Part shown: positions 41,050-49,753 of the stretch, piece after piece
How positions within the stretch are numbered: position 1 is the first letter of the stretch
Layout: every line of letters starts with the position of its first letter
Source: Streptomyces sp. NBC_01237
GTDB lineage: Bacteria > Actinomycetota > Actinomycetes > Streptomycetales > Streptomycetaceae
Length of the DNA: 64,000 nt
Assembly (NCBI RefSeq): GCF_035917275.1
Contig: NZ_CP108508.1
Span: 3,596,001 to 3,660,000 of the forward strand
Reading direction: 5' to 3'
Translations under genes and position numbers: made by a program
The notes under the pieces: model-generated
What the model was told of the DNA's origin: nothing
Database searches by the model: none
What the model saw: only the letters and a program-made list of their open reading frames with translations

Positions 41050-41934
41050 TCACCTACGCAACGTGCGCGCGTCCTGGTCCGCCGCTCCCCCGGCCCCCAC
41101 CAGCCCCTTGGAGACACCTTCAAGCCGCGGCCCGAACCTCTTCATCTCGCGCTGCCCGACCACCCCGATGAGCGACGGCAGGTAGCCGCGCACCGACTGC
41201 ATCCCGCGCAGCCACCACTGGGCGTACACATGCGGGGAGCGCCGTTCGATGCCGGCCACGATCCGATCCACGGCCGGACCCAGCGGGTACGTACGGTTCG
41301 ACGGCCAGGGCAGCCGCTGGCGCAGCTCACGCATCACGTCGTCCTCGTCGGCGCCCCGCACCATGTCGGTGTCCGTCCAGGACAGATAGCCGACCCCGAC
41401 GCGGACGCCCCGGTAGCCGACCTCGGCACGCAGGCTGTGCGCGAACGCCTCCACGCCCGACTTGGACGCGCAGTAGGCGGTCATCATCGGCGCCGGAGTG
41501 ATGGCGGCCAGTGACGCTATCTGGAGGAAGTACCCGCGGCTCTCCATCAGTACCGGCAGGAACGCCCGCGCGGTCACCGCGCCACCGATCAGGTTGACCT
41601 CGATGACCCGCCGCCACGCCTCCGGGTCGGAGTCGACGAACGGCCCGCCCGAGGCGACGCCCGCGTTGGCGACGACGACGTCGATCTTGCCGAAGCGTGC
41701 CTTGATCTCCTCGGCGACCCGCGCCATCGCCACATGGTCGGTGACATCGGCGAACCAGTGGTCGCTCTCCCCGTGCAGCCGCTCGGAGACCTTCTTCAGC
41801 TCGTCCGGTTCCAGGCCGACCAGCGCCAGCGTCGCGCCCCGCGCCGAGAGTTTGCGGGCCAGCAGTTCGCCCACGCCCCGCGCCGCGCCCGTGACGACGA
41901 CGACCTGTCCTTCGAGACTCCGCCTGCCGCTCAT
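41050..41934 (-). CDS. Short-chain dehydrogenase (BVMO operon)
   Basis: 294 residues: TGAARGVG near 16-23, NAGVASGG, Ser in QIASLAA, YCASKSG as the catalytic Tyr-x3-Lys, and a longer C-terminal extension. Third gene of an operon with an alpha/beta hydrolase and a Baeyer-Villiger-type monooxygenase, all joined by ATGA overlaps. The likely job is oxidation of an alcohol to the ketone that the monooxygenase then uses. Confidence 0.88.
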   Translation of the reverse strand: MSGRRSLEGQVVVVTGAARGVGELLARKLSARGATLALVGLEPDELKKVSERLHGESDHWFADVTDHVAMARVAEEIKARFGKIDVVVANAGVASGGPFVDSDPEAWRRVIEVNLIGGAVTARAFLPVLMESRGYFLQIASLAAITPAPMMTAYCASKSGVEAFAHSLRAEVGYRGVRVGVGYLSWTDTDMVRGADEDDVMRELRQRLPWPSNRTYPLGPAVDRIVAGIERRSPHVYAQWWLRGMQSVRGYLPSLIGVVGQREMKRFGPRLEGVSKGLVGAGGAADQDARTLRR

Positions 41935-42887
41935 GCGACCTCCTCCTTCTCGGCCGTACCGGCCCCGTCCACCGCGATGTACCGCACGACAAGTTCCCGG
42001 ATCCGGGCCGTGACCGCTTCCGGGGCCTCGACCGGAGTCATGTGCCCCATGCCGGTGAGCTCGGTCAGGCCGAGGCACTGGGGCAGCGCGGCGGCGATGG
42101 CGCGCGCGTGGACCGGCGGGGTCAGCCGGTCGGCCGTGCCCGCGATCACCGCGGTCGGTACCCGCAGCCCCCGCACGCCCGCGTCCAGGTCCAGCTCCGC
42201 GAGCACGTGCCCCCAGGCCACCCGGGCCTTTCTCGGACACGCGTGCACGATGCGGGCGCATGCCTCGACCCGTTCCGGGGCCGAACCAGGACCCATCGTG
42301 CCGTATTTCAGGACCTTCCTGGAGACCGGCGTGACGGGTCCGAGCGGCGCCCTCGCTCCCAGGATCGCGCGGGTCACCCGGGTCCGGACACCTCCTGGCC
42401 GGATCGGTACGACGAGCGCCTCGGAGACCAGCCGCGAGCTGCCGGTGCTGCACAGCAGGACGGCGGCGGCGTGCTCGCGCAGCCCCGGTCGCCGGGAGGC
42501 GGCCATCAGCGTCATCCCGCCCATGGAGTGCCCGGCGAGCACCGCTCTGCGTCCCGGTGCGAGGGTGGCCGCCAGCACCGCTTCGAGGTCGTCGGCCAGC
42601 GCGTGCGTGCTGTATCCGCCGGGTCCCGCCGCCGCGGGGGTCAGGCCGTGACCGCGCTGGTCGTAGGCGATGACCCGGTGGTCGACGGCCAGGTCCCGGA
42701 TCTGGGCGGCCCAGAAGTGCGTACTACAGGTCCAGCCGTGCGCGAGCACCACCGCGGGGGCGTCCTCGGGGCCGTGCAGTTCGACATGGATGCGGGAGCC
42801 GTCGGCCGAGACGGCGGTCAGTACCCGTTCGGGTACCGGGGCGGCGGGCACCTGACGTGCCGCCTCACGTCGCAGCAGCCGGCTCAT
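41931..42887 (-). CDS. Alpha/beta hydrolase (BVMO operon)
   Basis: 318 residues. HGWTCSTHFW oxyanion region, nucleophile elbow GHSMGG, acid in AGTADRLTP and His in GMGHMTPVEAPEAV. In the context of a BVMO and an SDR it probably cleaves the ester or lactone made by the monooxygenase. Overlaps both neighbours by ATGA. Confidence 0.88.
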   Translation of the reverse strand: MSRLLRREAARQVPAAPVPERVLTAVSADGSRIHVELHGPEDAPAVVLAHGWTCSTHFWAAQIRDLAVDHRVIAYDQRGHGLTPAAAGPGGYSTHALADDLEAVLAATLAPGRRAVLAGHSMGGMTLMAASRRPGLREHAAAVLLCSTGSSRLVSEALVVPIRPGGVRTRVTRAILGARAPLGPVTPVSRKVLKYGTMGPGSAPERVEACARIVHACPRKARVAWGHVLAELDLDAGVRGLRVPTAVIAGTADRLTPPVHARAIAAALPQCLGLTELTGMGHMTPVEAPEAVTARIRELVVRYIAVDGAGTAEKEEVA

Positions 42888-44419
42888 CCCGCGATCTCCT
42901 CGGCGACGGGCGCCGCGGCGCGGGCCTGGGCGGGGACGGTGTGCCGCGGAATCCGGATGACCTCGTACTCCGCCAGGTCCACGGCCCGGGTCTCCTTGCG
43001 GAACTCGCTCGTCGTGCCCGGCCAGACCGTCGTGTTGCGTCCTTCGGCGTCCAGGTACCAGCTGGTGCAGCCGCCGGTGTTCCACACGGTCCGCTTCATC
43101 CGCTCCTGGACCCGGTGGTTCCACGCCGTGACGGCCGAGGTGCGCGCACCGAGTGCCGCCCGGCCGCCCAGGACGTCCAGCTGACGCAGGTAGTCGGCCA
43201 TGTAGTTCAGCTGGGACTCGATCATGAGGATCATGGAGGAGTTCCCGAGCCCGGTGTTCGGCCCGATGATCGTCATCCAGTTGGGGAAACCGGCCGCGGT
43301 CGCGCCGCGCAGCGACTTCATGCCGTTCTTCCAGTGCTCGGCGAGGGTGATGCCCTCCGCGCCGACGACCCGGTCGGCGATCGGCATGTCCGTGACGTGG
43401 AAGCCGGTGCCGAAGATGATCGCGTCGACCTCGGTCTCCGTACCGTCGGCCGCGACGACCGTGGAGCCGCGCACCTCGGTGAGTCCGGAGGCGACCACAT
43501 CCACATTGGGCTGGGCGAGCGCCGGGTAGTAGGCGCTGGAGAGCAGGATGCGCTTGCAGCCGATGCGGTACGAGGGGGTCAGCTTGGCCCGCAGGGCGGG
43601 GTCCTTGATGGACCGGGCGATGTTGGACTTGGCTATCTTCTCCACCAGGCCCAGCTGGTCCGGGTGCTTGGTGAAGGCGCTGACCTGCAACTCCCGTATG
43701 CCCCACAGCAGTCCGCGGCGGGCGGTGCCGGTGACGGGGATCGTGCGGTGCAGCCAGCGTTCGGCGCCGCTTATGGTCCGGTCCATGCGCGGCATGACCC
43801 AGGGCGGGGTGCGCTGGAAGAGGGTCACCCGGCCGGCCTTCGGCTGGATCGCCGGGACTATCTGTATGGCGGAGGCGCCGGTGCCGATCATCGCGACCCG
43901 CTTGCCGGTCAGGTCGTAGTCGTGGTCCCACTGCGCGGAGTGGAAGACCTTGCCGGGGAATTCGGCGAGCCCGGGGATGTCCGGCATCTTGGGGTCGGAG
44001 AGCGGCCCGGTCGCGGAGACGACGGTATCGGCGACGATCGTGGTCCCGTTGGCGGACTCGATCACCCAGTGCAGCTCGTCGTTGTCCCAGCGCATCATGG
44101 TCACTTCATGGTTGAGCCGGAGATGCGGGCGGAGCCCGAAGGTGTCGGCGACATGCTCCAGATACGCCCGGATGTGCCGCTGTCCGGAGAAGGTGCGCGG
44201 CCAGTCGGGGTTGGGTGCGAACGAGAACGAGTAGAGGTGGGACGGCACATCGCAGGCACAGCCCGGATAGCTGTTGTCGCGCCAGGTGCCTCCGACGGAA
44301 CCGGCCCGTTCCAGGACGACGAAATCCGTGATGCCCTCACGGCGCAGCCGGACCGCGGCCCCGAGGCCCCCGAATCCGGATCCGATCACCGCCACGCGTA
44401 CATGCTCGTGCTGGGCCAT
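42884..44419 (-). CDS. Flavin monooxygenase, Baeyer-Villiger type
   Basis: 511 residues. N-terminal FAD site GSGFGGLGAA near 13-22, GGTWRDNSYPG, the BVMO fingerprint F-x-G-x3-H-x3-W-D in FPGKVFHSAQWDHD, and the NADPH site MIGTGASA. The enzyme should insert oxygen next to a ketone. First gene of a three-gene operon with hydrolase and SDR, an arrangement that suits stepwise degradation of a ketone or steroid-like compound. A MerR gene is divergent. Confidence 0.9.
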   Translation of the reverse strand: MAQHEHVRVAVIGSGFGGLGAAVRLRREGITDFVVLERAGSVGGTWRDNSYPGCACDVPSHLYSFSFAPNPDWPRTFSGQRHIRAYLEHVADTFGLRPHLRLNHEVTMMRWDNDELHWVIESANGTTIVADTVVSATGPLSDPKMPDIPGLAEFPGKVFHSAQWDHDYDLTGKRVAMIGTGASAIQIVPAIQPKAGRVTLFQRTPPWVMPRMDRTISGAERWLHRTIPVTGTARRGLLWGIRELQVSAFTKHPDQLGLVEKIAKSNIARSIKDPALRAKLTPSYRIGCKRILLSSAYYPALAQPNVDVVASGLTEVRGSTVVAADGTETEVDAIIFGTGFHVTDMPIADRVVGAEGITLAEHWKNGMKSLRGATAAGFPNWMTIIGPNTGLGNSSMILMIESQLNYMADYLRQLDVLGGRAALGARTSAVTAWNHRVQERMKRTVWNTGGCTSWYLDAEGRNTTVWPGTTSEFRKETRAVDLAEYEVIRIPRHTVPAQARAAAPVAEEIAG

Positions 44420-44554
44420 GGTGCCGCCTCCCGCATTACGTCACACGACTCCGCCAGCAATCACTGGCACTGTTGGGAGAGTAGAGCAGCCCCGTACTGA
44501 TGGGTAGGGGGCGAACCAAGGAAAGTTACCGGCGGTACAACATAGGGTGCCCCT

Positions 44555-45271
44555 GTGGCCGAAGGACTTGAGCACCGTGAATACCGCATGGAGGAGCTGG
44601 CCAAGGAGGCCGGCATCACCGTGCGGACCCTGCGTTTCTACCGGGAACGCGGCCTGATCCCGCCACCCCGCCGAGAAGGCCGTATCGCCTGGTACGACGA
44701 CCACCATCTGGCCCGGCTGCGCACCATCACGGGTCTGCTGGAGCGAGGCCACACCCTCAACGGTATCGCCGATCTCGCGGCCACCTTCGAGAGCGGACGC
44801 GATGTGGCCGAAGTGCTGGGCCTGGGCGAACCGACCGAGGAGACCCCGGTCCGGCTCACTCCGGAACAGCTCGCCGACTACTTCGAGGGCGAGGTCACCC
44901 CGGAGAACCTCGCGACCGCCCTCGACCTGGGCTATCTCGCCACCGACGGGGACGAGATCGTCCACATCAGCCGGCGTCTGCTGGAAGTGTCGGCGGAATT
45001 GGTACGGGAAGGGGTGCCGCTCTCCACGGTGCTCTCCTCGGGCCGCCGCGTCCGCGAGCACGCGGACGCTCTCGCCGAAATCTTCGTCCGGGTACTGCAT
45101 GCCCACACAGCGGAGACCGAACCGGCCCAACTCCGCCCGCTGGCACGCGCGGTGGTGGACGCGGAACTGTCCATGGCCCTGGACCGCCGGCTGCGCCGCG
45201 AGGACGGCACCCAGCCCCCGAGGGCGGCGACGGAGGACGGACCGGCCGGGTCCGGATCTCCGGGGCGCTGA
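44555..45271 (+). CDS. MerR-family regulator
   Basis: 238 residues. Classical MerR HTH and wing: YRMEELAKEAGITVRTLRFY, RERGLIPPPRREGRIAWYDD, then a long C-terminal effector domain without metal-binding cysteines. GTG start. TACCG-G-CGGTA (44527-44537) lies in the 135-bp divergent region and is a candidate operator; control of the BVMO operon is inferred from position. Confidence 0.87.
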   Translation: MAEGLEHREYRMEELAKEAGITVRTLRFYRERGLIPPPRREGRIAWYDDHHLARLRTITGLLERGHTLNGIADLAATFESGRDVAEVLGLGEPTEETPVRLTPEQLADYFEGEVTPENLATALDLGYLATDGDEIVHISRRLLEVSAELVREGVPLSTVLSSGRRVREHADALAEIFVRVLHAHTAETEPAQLRPLARAVVDAELSMALDRRLRREDGTQPPRAATEDGPAGSGSPGR

Positions 45272-45421
45272 GAGGCGACCCTTGGTTGACCCGCTGTCGC
45301 CTCGCCTTGCACGATGAGCCATCCATCACCGGCGCCCCCGGGCCGCCCGCCCCCGCACACCCTCGCGGGGGCTGCCCGTACCGGCCGTCGTGCGCGCCGT
45401 ACGTTCACCCACGGGGGATGC

Positions 45422-46123
45422 GTGACCACACCTTCTTCGCACACGCGCCGCACCGGCACCGCTCCCTTCTGGTCCCTGCTGGACGAGTCCGCCCGGACCG
45501 AGTTGTCCCGGGTGGGCCGGATCGGCACGTTCGCCGCCCGCGCCCAACTGCTCCGGCAGAACGAGATCAGTGACCATCTGCTCGTGGTCCGGAGCGGCTG
45601 CGTCAAGGTCTCCGCCCACTCGGCCGACGGCTATCTCGCCGTTCTCGCCCTGCGCGACCCCGGCGATCTGCTCGGCGAGCAGGCGGGTCTCGACGGCGGC
45701 CCCCGGTCGGCCACGCTGACCGCGCTGACCCGGGTGGAGGTCCTGGTCGTGTCGGCCCGCGCGTTCAACGCCGCCGCCGACGCCCTGCCCGCCATCACCG
45801 GTGCCCGGCAGCAGGTCCTTTCGGCCCGGCTGCGGGAGGCCGACCGGCACCGGGCCGCGGCGGGCTCCGAAGCCGTCCAGGCCAGACTCGCCCAACTGCT
45901 GCTGGATCTCGCCGGGACCTACGGACGCCGTACGGATTCGGGGTCCGTACAGATCGCTCTCCCCCTCTCCCAGGACGACCTGGCCGGACTCGTGCTGAGC
46001 TCCCGCCGGACCGTCAGCCGTGTCTTCGAGCAGTGGCGCGCCGCGGGATGGGTGAGCACCGGCCGCAACCGGCTGGTGATCGACGACCCGGACGCCCTGA
46101 AGCGGCAGAGCGGCCACCCGTAG
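45422..46123 (+). CDS. Crp/Fnr-family regulator
   Basis: 233 residues from GTG 45422. Cyclic-nucleotide-binding-like beta-roll (LLRQNEISDHLLVVRSGCVK, LGEQAGLDGGPRSATLTALT) and C-terminal winged helix with LPLSQDDLAGLVLSSRRTVS. The phosphate-binding Arg of true cAMP sites is not obvious, so the ligand is uncertain. An upstream in-frame ATG at 45314 would add 36 low-complexity residues. Confidence 0.85.
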   Translation: MTTPSSHTRRTGTAPFWSLLDESARTELSRVGRIGTFAARAQLLRQNEISDHLLVVRSGCVKVSAHSADGYLAVLALRDPGDLLGEQAGLDGGPRSATLTALTRVEVLVVSARAFNAAADALPAITGARQQVLSARLREADRHRAAAGSEAVQARLAQLLLDLAGTYGRRTDSGSVQIALPLSQDDLAGLVLSSRRTVSRVFEQWRAAGWVSTGRNRLVIDDPDALKRQSGHP

Positions 46124-46179
46124 CGGCCGGGCGGCACGCGTCGCAGCGCCCCGGCGGCACGCGTCGTCCCGGCCCGGCG

Positions 46180-47826
46180 TCACACCTGGTCCCAGGCCAG
46201 GGTCCGCAGTCCGTACTCCTCCGCCACCGGGTTCCAGCCCGCGACGAAGTCCTTCTTCGCCCGTGTCGCACGCGCGTTGTGCTCCCCCGCCTCGTCCCAC
46301 GCCGCCGAGGAGGTGACCTGCTCCGCCGTGCAGTCGCCGCCCAGACCCGACGTGAGTCCGGAGTACGAGCGGTCGGCGGCGGCCGATGCCTCCCAGCCGC
46401 TGCGCAGGTCCTCGGTGACCTGCGCGGGAAGTTCGTCCACGGACAGCTCGCCCAGTTCCCGCACGAGCCGGTCCCGCTCCTCGGCCGCCTCGTCGAACAC
46501 CCGGACCACCGCTTCCCGTTCACCGGAGCCGGGGCATTTCATGAGCTTGCCGACGGCGCTCGCCACACCTCCCCGGTTCCCGTCGTTCTCACGGACGAGG
46601 GCGTCCAGCGCCGTGGCCTGCTCCTCCCGGGACCCGGCCCCGGAGTCGGTTCCCGAGCCGGAGCCGGAGCCGGAGCCCGAGTCCGGCGACGACGACCCGA
46701 GCTCGCCCGCCCCCGCGGAGGATTCGGCGACCGTTCCTCCCCCGGCACCGCCCGAGCCGTCCGCGAACGGGCCCACGTCCAGGGCCCAGGCGCCGAAGAC
46801 CGCCACCGCGGCCAGTGCGAACGCCCACTGCCGGAAACGCCCCTTGGGGGTCTGCGGGGAAAGCGGCGGCTGATGGGGCGGCTGATGGGGCGGGGCCCCG
46901 GACGGCACGGGTCCCGGCGGCGCGGTGGTGGCAGCCTGCGGCACCGCCCCCTGTGTCAGGACGGCCGGCACCGTCTCGACCGCGGAGGCCAGCGGCACGA
47001 GCCACTGCGCCATGGTGGGCCGCGCGGCGGGATTCTCGGAGAGGCCCCGCTCCGCGAGGTCGGCGACGGCATCGTCCGCCGACCGCAGCACCGACACGTC
47101 CACACCGTCCTGCGAGCCCGAGAACAGCCGCACGGCGAGCAGCGCGAACTTGTAGACGACGCCTTCGGACGTCTCGGTCCCCTCCCCCGCGGGCAGGCTC
47201 CACCCTGCCGTCTGCGTCGGCGGTAGGGCCCCTCGGTTGCCGAGCACCATGGAGTCGCAGTCGATCAGGAAGCAGTCCGGCGTCTCCCGGAGGGAGAAGA
47301 GCACGTTCTTGGGGGAGAGGTCCCGCAGGACGACATCCATGTCGTCCAGCCGGTCGAGCGTCCGGGCGAAGTCCAGCAGCAGCTGGAACCGCTGGCGCGG
47401 ACTGATCGCGACACCGATCCGCTGAAGGTACCTGTCGGGGTTGAGCAGGAACTCGAAACCCGCGGCCTTCGCGTCCGCCCCCGTTCCCGGCCGGATGAAG
47501 AACCGCTCCGGGATCTCGCGCATCAGATATCCGCAGACACCCTCGGCGTCGCTGACCAGCATCGCGGGCCACGAGGTGTGCTCGCTGAGCCATTCCGCCG
47601 TCGCTTCCGGCTGCCGGGGGAGGTAGTCCACCATGGCCCGCAGCACGTCGGCCCGCAGCCGGGAACGGCTTCCCGGCTTGTACTCCTTGTAGGCGATGGG
47701 CCACTTCTTGTTGATGACGAGATTGCTGACGGCCCAGACCGTGCCCTCGCCGCCCGACCCCAGCTCGCGATTCCTGACCAGCCGGTCCACGGACACTTCG
47801 GTCTGCTGAATCCGGGAATCGCTCAC
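46180..47826 (-). CDS. Membrane-anchored Ser/Thr protein kinase
   Basis: 548 residues. Glycine loop G23-S-G-G-E-G28, Lys in AYKEYK near 47, catalytic loop R168-D169-LSPKN174, and D189-C-D in place of DFG. A Pro-rich linker leads to one membrane helix (about 333-349), a Gly/Ser linker and an extracellular helical domain of about 150 residues. The activation segment lacks a usual APE. Overlaps the PP2C gene by GTGA and is last in a six-gene operon. Kinase, PP2C and VWA together match the TerY-P triad described for Ter-linked stress systems. Confidence 0.88.
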   Translation of the reverse strand: MSDSRIQQTEVSVDRLVRNRELGSGGEGTVWAVSNLVINKKWPIAYKEYKPGSRSRLRADVLRAMVDYLPRQPEATAEWLSEHTSWPAMLVSDAEGVCGYLMREIPERFFIRPGTGADAKAAGFEFLLNPDRYLQRIGVAISPRQRFQLLLDFARTLDRLDDMDVVLRDLSPKNVLFSLRETPDCFLIDCDSMVLGNRGALPPTQTAGWSLPAGEGTETSEGVVYKFALLAVRLFSGSQDGVDVSVLRSADDAVADLAERGLSENPAARPTMAQWLVPLASAVETVPAVLTQGAVPQAATTAPPGPVPSGAPPHQPPHQPPLSPQTPKGRFRQWAFALAAVAVFGAWALDVGPFADGSGGAGGGTVAESSAGAGELGSSSPDSGSGSGSGSGTDSGAGSREEQATALDALVRENDGNRGGVASAVGKLMKCPGSGEREAVVRVFDEAAEERDRLVRELGELSVDELPAQVTEDLRSGWEASAAADRSYSGLTSGLGGDCTAEQVTSSAAWDEAGEHNARATRAKKDFVAGWNPVAEEYGLRTLAWDQV

Positions 47827-49049
47827 GGCCTCGGCTCCTGAAGCCGGTGGCGCGGCCACACGGCCAGCAGGGTCCGGTCGTCGTCGAAGGTCTCGCGCGA
47901 GAAGTCCAGCAGATGGGCGAGTGTGCGCGGCTCCCGGGGCGGCCTCGACAGCTGCTCCGCCAGCATCCGGCCGATCTGGCCCGTACCGTCGCCGAGCGGG
48001 TCGCCGAAACCGTCCGTACCGACGAGCAGCGTCGCGTCCGGCGGCAGCACATGCCGGTGCACGGCAGGACCGGCCGGAACACGGGGCAGCGCCACGACGG
48101 ACGAGGTGACGATGTCCTCGTCCTCGCCGCCCTTCGGGACGAGCAGCGGTGTGTACCGGCCGTGCCGGAGCCGCCACGCCGCGGTGTCCCCGATCTGCAC
48201 CATGCCGACCTTGAGCTGCCCGTCGGGCAGCGCCTCGACGGTGCCCGCCACCAGCGTCGTCGCCAACTGCCTCTGGGTCTCGTGACGTTGGGCGTCCGTC
48301 GGGTCGGCGCCCCCGCTGGTGCGCAGGAACAGCTGCCAGGCGGCGGCGCTCAGCACCCGCTCCCAGTCCGGTTCGGTCCCGCCCTTGTCCAGCTCGGTCA
48401 GCAGATAGCGCACGGCGGCCCGGCTGGCGAGCGCCGCGCCGACGTGGGAGAGCGGCGCGCTGGAGACCCCGTCCGCCACCGCGAACACCACGGTCCCGGA
48501 CGGCAGATGCACGGCGATGGCGAGGTCGTCCTGCCGCGGCCTCCCGTCGAAACGGTGCGCGTCCCCGCGTACGGAGGCGAGCCGCACCGTGATCCGCGGG
48601 GTCGACCAGCCGTCGTACACCGTGTCCGGGCGGTAGGGATCGACGGGCGGCGGCTTCGGCTCGAATACGGGAGCGGCGCGGCCGACGACGATCCGGTCCC
48701 ACCGGCCGGGCAGCGGCGGACCGGGCCGACCGGGCTGCGCGGGCGGCTCGGGCCGCACGGGCTGCTCCCCGCCGGCGTACGAAGGCGGCTGCCGTACGTA
48801 CGGCTGCCGTTGCGGGACGTACACCGGCTCCCCGTAGCGCCGCGTGCCTGCCCGGGGGTACTCCGGGGCATCGCGGGAGCCAGCCGCGTCCGGGCCGCCG
48901 TCCGGCTCCGTCCCGCCGGGACGCCGTTCACCGGGCCCGGGTGCGTCCGGCCCCGGCCCACCGGGCCCCTGTGCGTCCGGCCACCGCGCCTCCGGCACTC
49001 CCGCGCCGTCGTCCGGCAGCCGCTCGTCCTTCCTCCGCCCGAACCGCAT
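47823..49049 (-). CDS. PP2C-family Ser/Thr phosphatase
   Basis: 408 residues. About 150 residues of Pro/Gly/Arg-rich N-terminus, then a PP2C domain: GRPRQDDLAIAVHL, VVFAVADGVSSAPLSHVGA, QIGDTAAWRLRHGRY, LLVGTDGFGDPLGDG and FDDDRTLLAVW, which keep the metal-binding aspartates. ATG at 49049 has GAGG 7 nt upstream; a GTG at 49055 overlaps the previous stop. It should counteract the kinase encoded downstream. Confidence 0.88.
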   Translation of the reverse strand: MRFGRRKDERLPDDGAGVPEARWPDAQGPGGPGPDAPGPGERRPGGTEPDGGPDAAGSRDAPEYPRAGTRRYGEPVYVPQRQPYVRQPPSYAGGEQPVRPEPPAQPGRPGPPLPGRWDRIVVGRAAPVFEPKPPPVDPYRPDTVYDGWSTPRITVRLASVRGDAHRFDGRPRQDDLAIAVHLPSGTVVFAVADGVSSAPLSHVGAALASRAAVRYLLTELDKGGTEPDWERVLSAAAWQLFLRTSGGADPTDAQRHETQRQLATTLVAGTVEALPDGQLKVGMVQIGDTAAWRLRHGRYTPLLVPKGGEDEDIVTSSVVALPRVPAGPAVHRHVLPPDATLLVGTDGFGDPLGDGTGQIGRMLAEQLSRPPREPRTLAHLLDFSRETFDDDRTLLAVWPRHRLQEPRP

Positions 49050-49051
49050 GC

Positions 49052-49729
49052 TCACACCTCGTCGATCGCGAGCCGGAAGCCTTCGGGCCTCTCCACCACC
49101 AGTTCGGCACTGCCCGCCGCCATCGCGTTGCCCGACTCGACCACACTCTTGGTCAGGGCGGTGAAGAACTTCGCGATGGCCGGGCCGAGTTGCGCACCCG
49201 GCATGGAGACGAAGGCGAACTGCGCCTGGGTGGCGACGCCGAGAATGGTCTCCGCCTGCGCCTGACCGATGCCGCACGCGATGATGTTGGGCGCCGCCGC
49301 GGTCACCGTCCGGTCGACGAGCTTGCGGTGCGTCGCCTGCCAGTCCTCACCGTGGTTGGGCTGACCGTCGCTGAGGAAGAACACCGCGGGCCTGTGCACC
49401 CGGTAGCCCTGGCTCTTGAGCGTGCGCACGTCCTGCGGGATGCGCGACAGGAGCGCCGCGAACGCCGCCTCGTAACTCGTACCGCCGTTCGCCACGAGCC
49501 GGGGCAGTTCGTTCTCGGACCTCAGATCGGCCAGTATCAGCCGCTCGGTGACGCTGTTGGAGAAGCCCAGCACGGAGAACCGCACCTTGGCCGCCGCCAT
49601 CGGTTCACCGATCAGCGACTGGTGCAGCGAGGCCATTCCCGCATTGAGGTCACCCACGTACGGGTTCATCGATCCCGACTCGTCCGCCAGCACGTACACC
49701 GGCAGCAACTGCCCCCGTGTCTCAGCCAT
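49052..49729 (-). CDS. VWA-domain protein, TerY-like
   Basis: 225 residues, a stand-alone von Willebrand A domain. Intact MIDAS: D-E-S-G-S in YVLADESGSMNPYV near 12-25, Thr in NGGTSYEAAF, and Asp in FFLSDGQPNHGEDW. TerY-type VWA proteins serve as metal-dependent adaptors in kinase-phosphatase stress modules. Immediately precedes the PP2C and kinase genes. Confidence 0.88.
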   Translation of the reverse strand: MAETRGQLLPVYVLADESGSMNPYVGDLNAGMASLHQSLIGEPMAAAKVRFSVLGFSNSVTERLILADLRSENELPRLVANGGTSYEAAFAALLSRIPQDVRTLKSQGYRVHRPAVFFLSDGQPNHGEDWQATHRKLVDRTVTAAAPNIIACGIGQAQAETILGVATQAQFAFVSMPGAQLGPAIAKFFTALTKSVVESGNAMAAGSAELVVERPEGFRLAIDEV

Positions 49730-49753
49730 GAGCGTGTTCCCTTCTTCGTCCTG

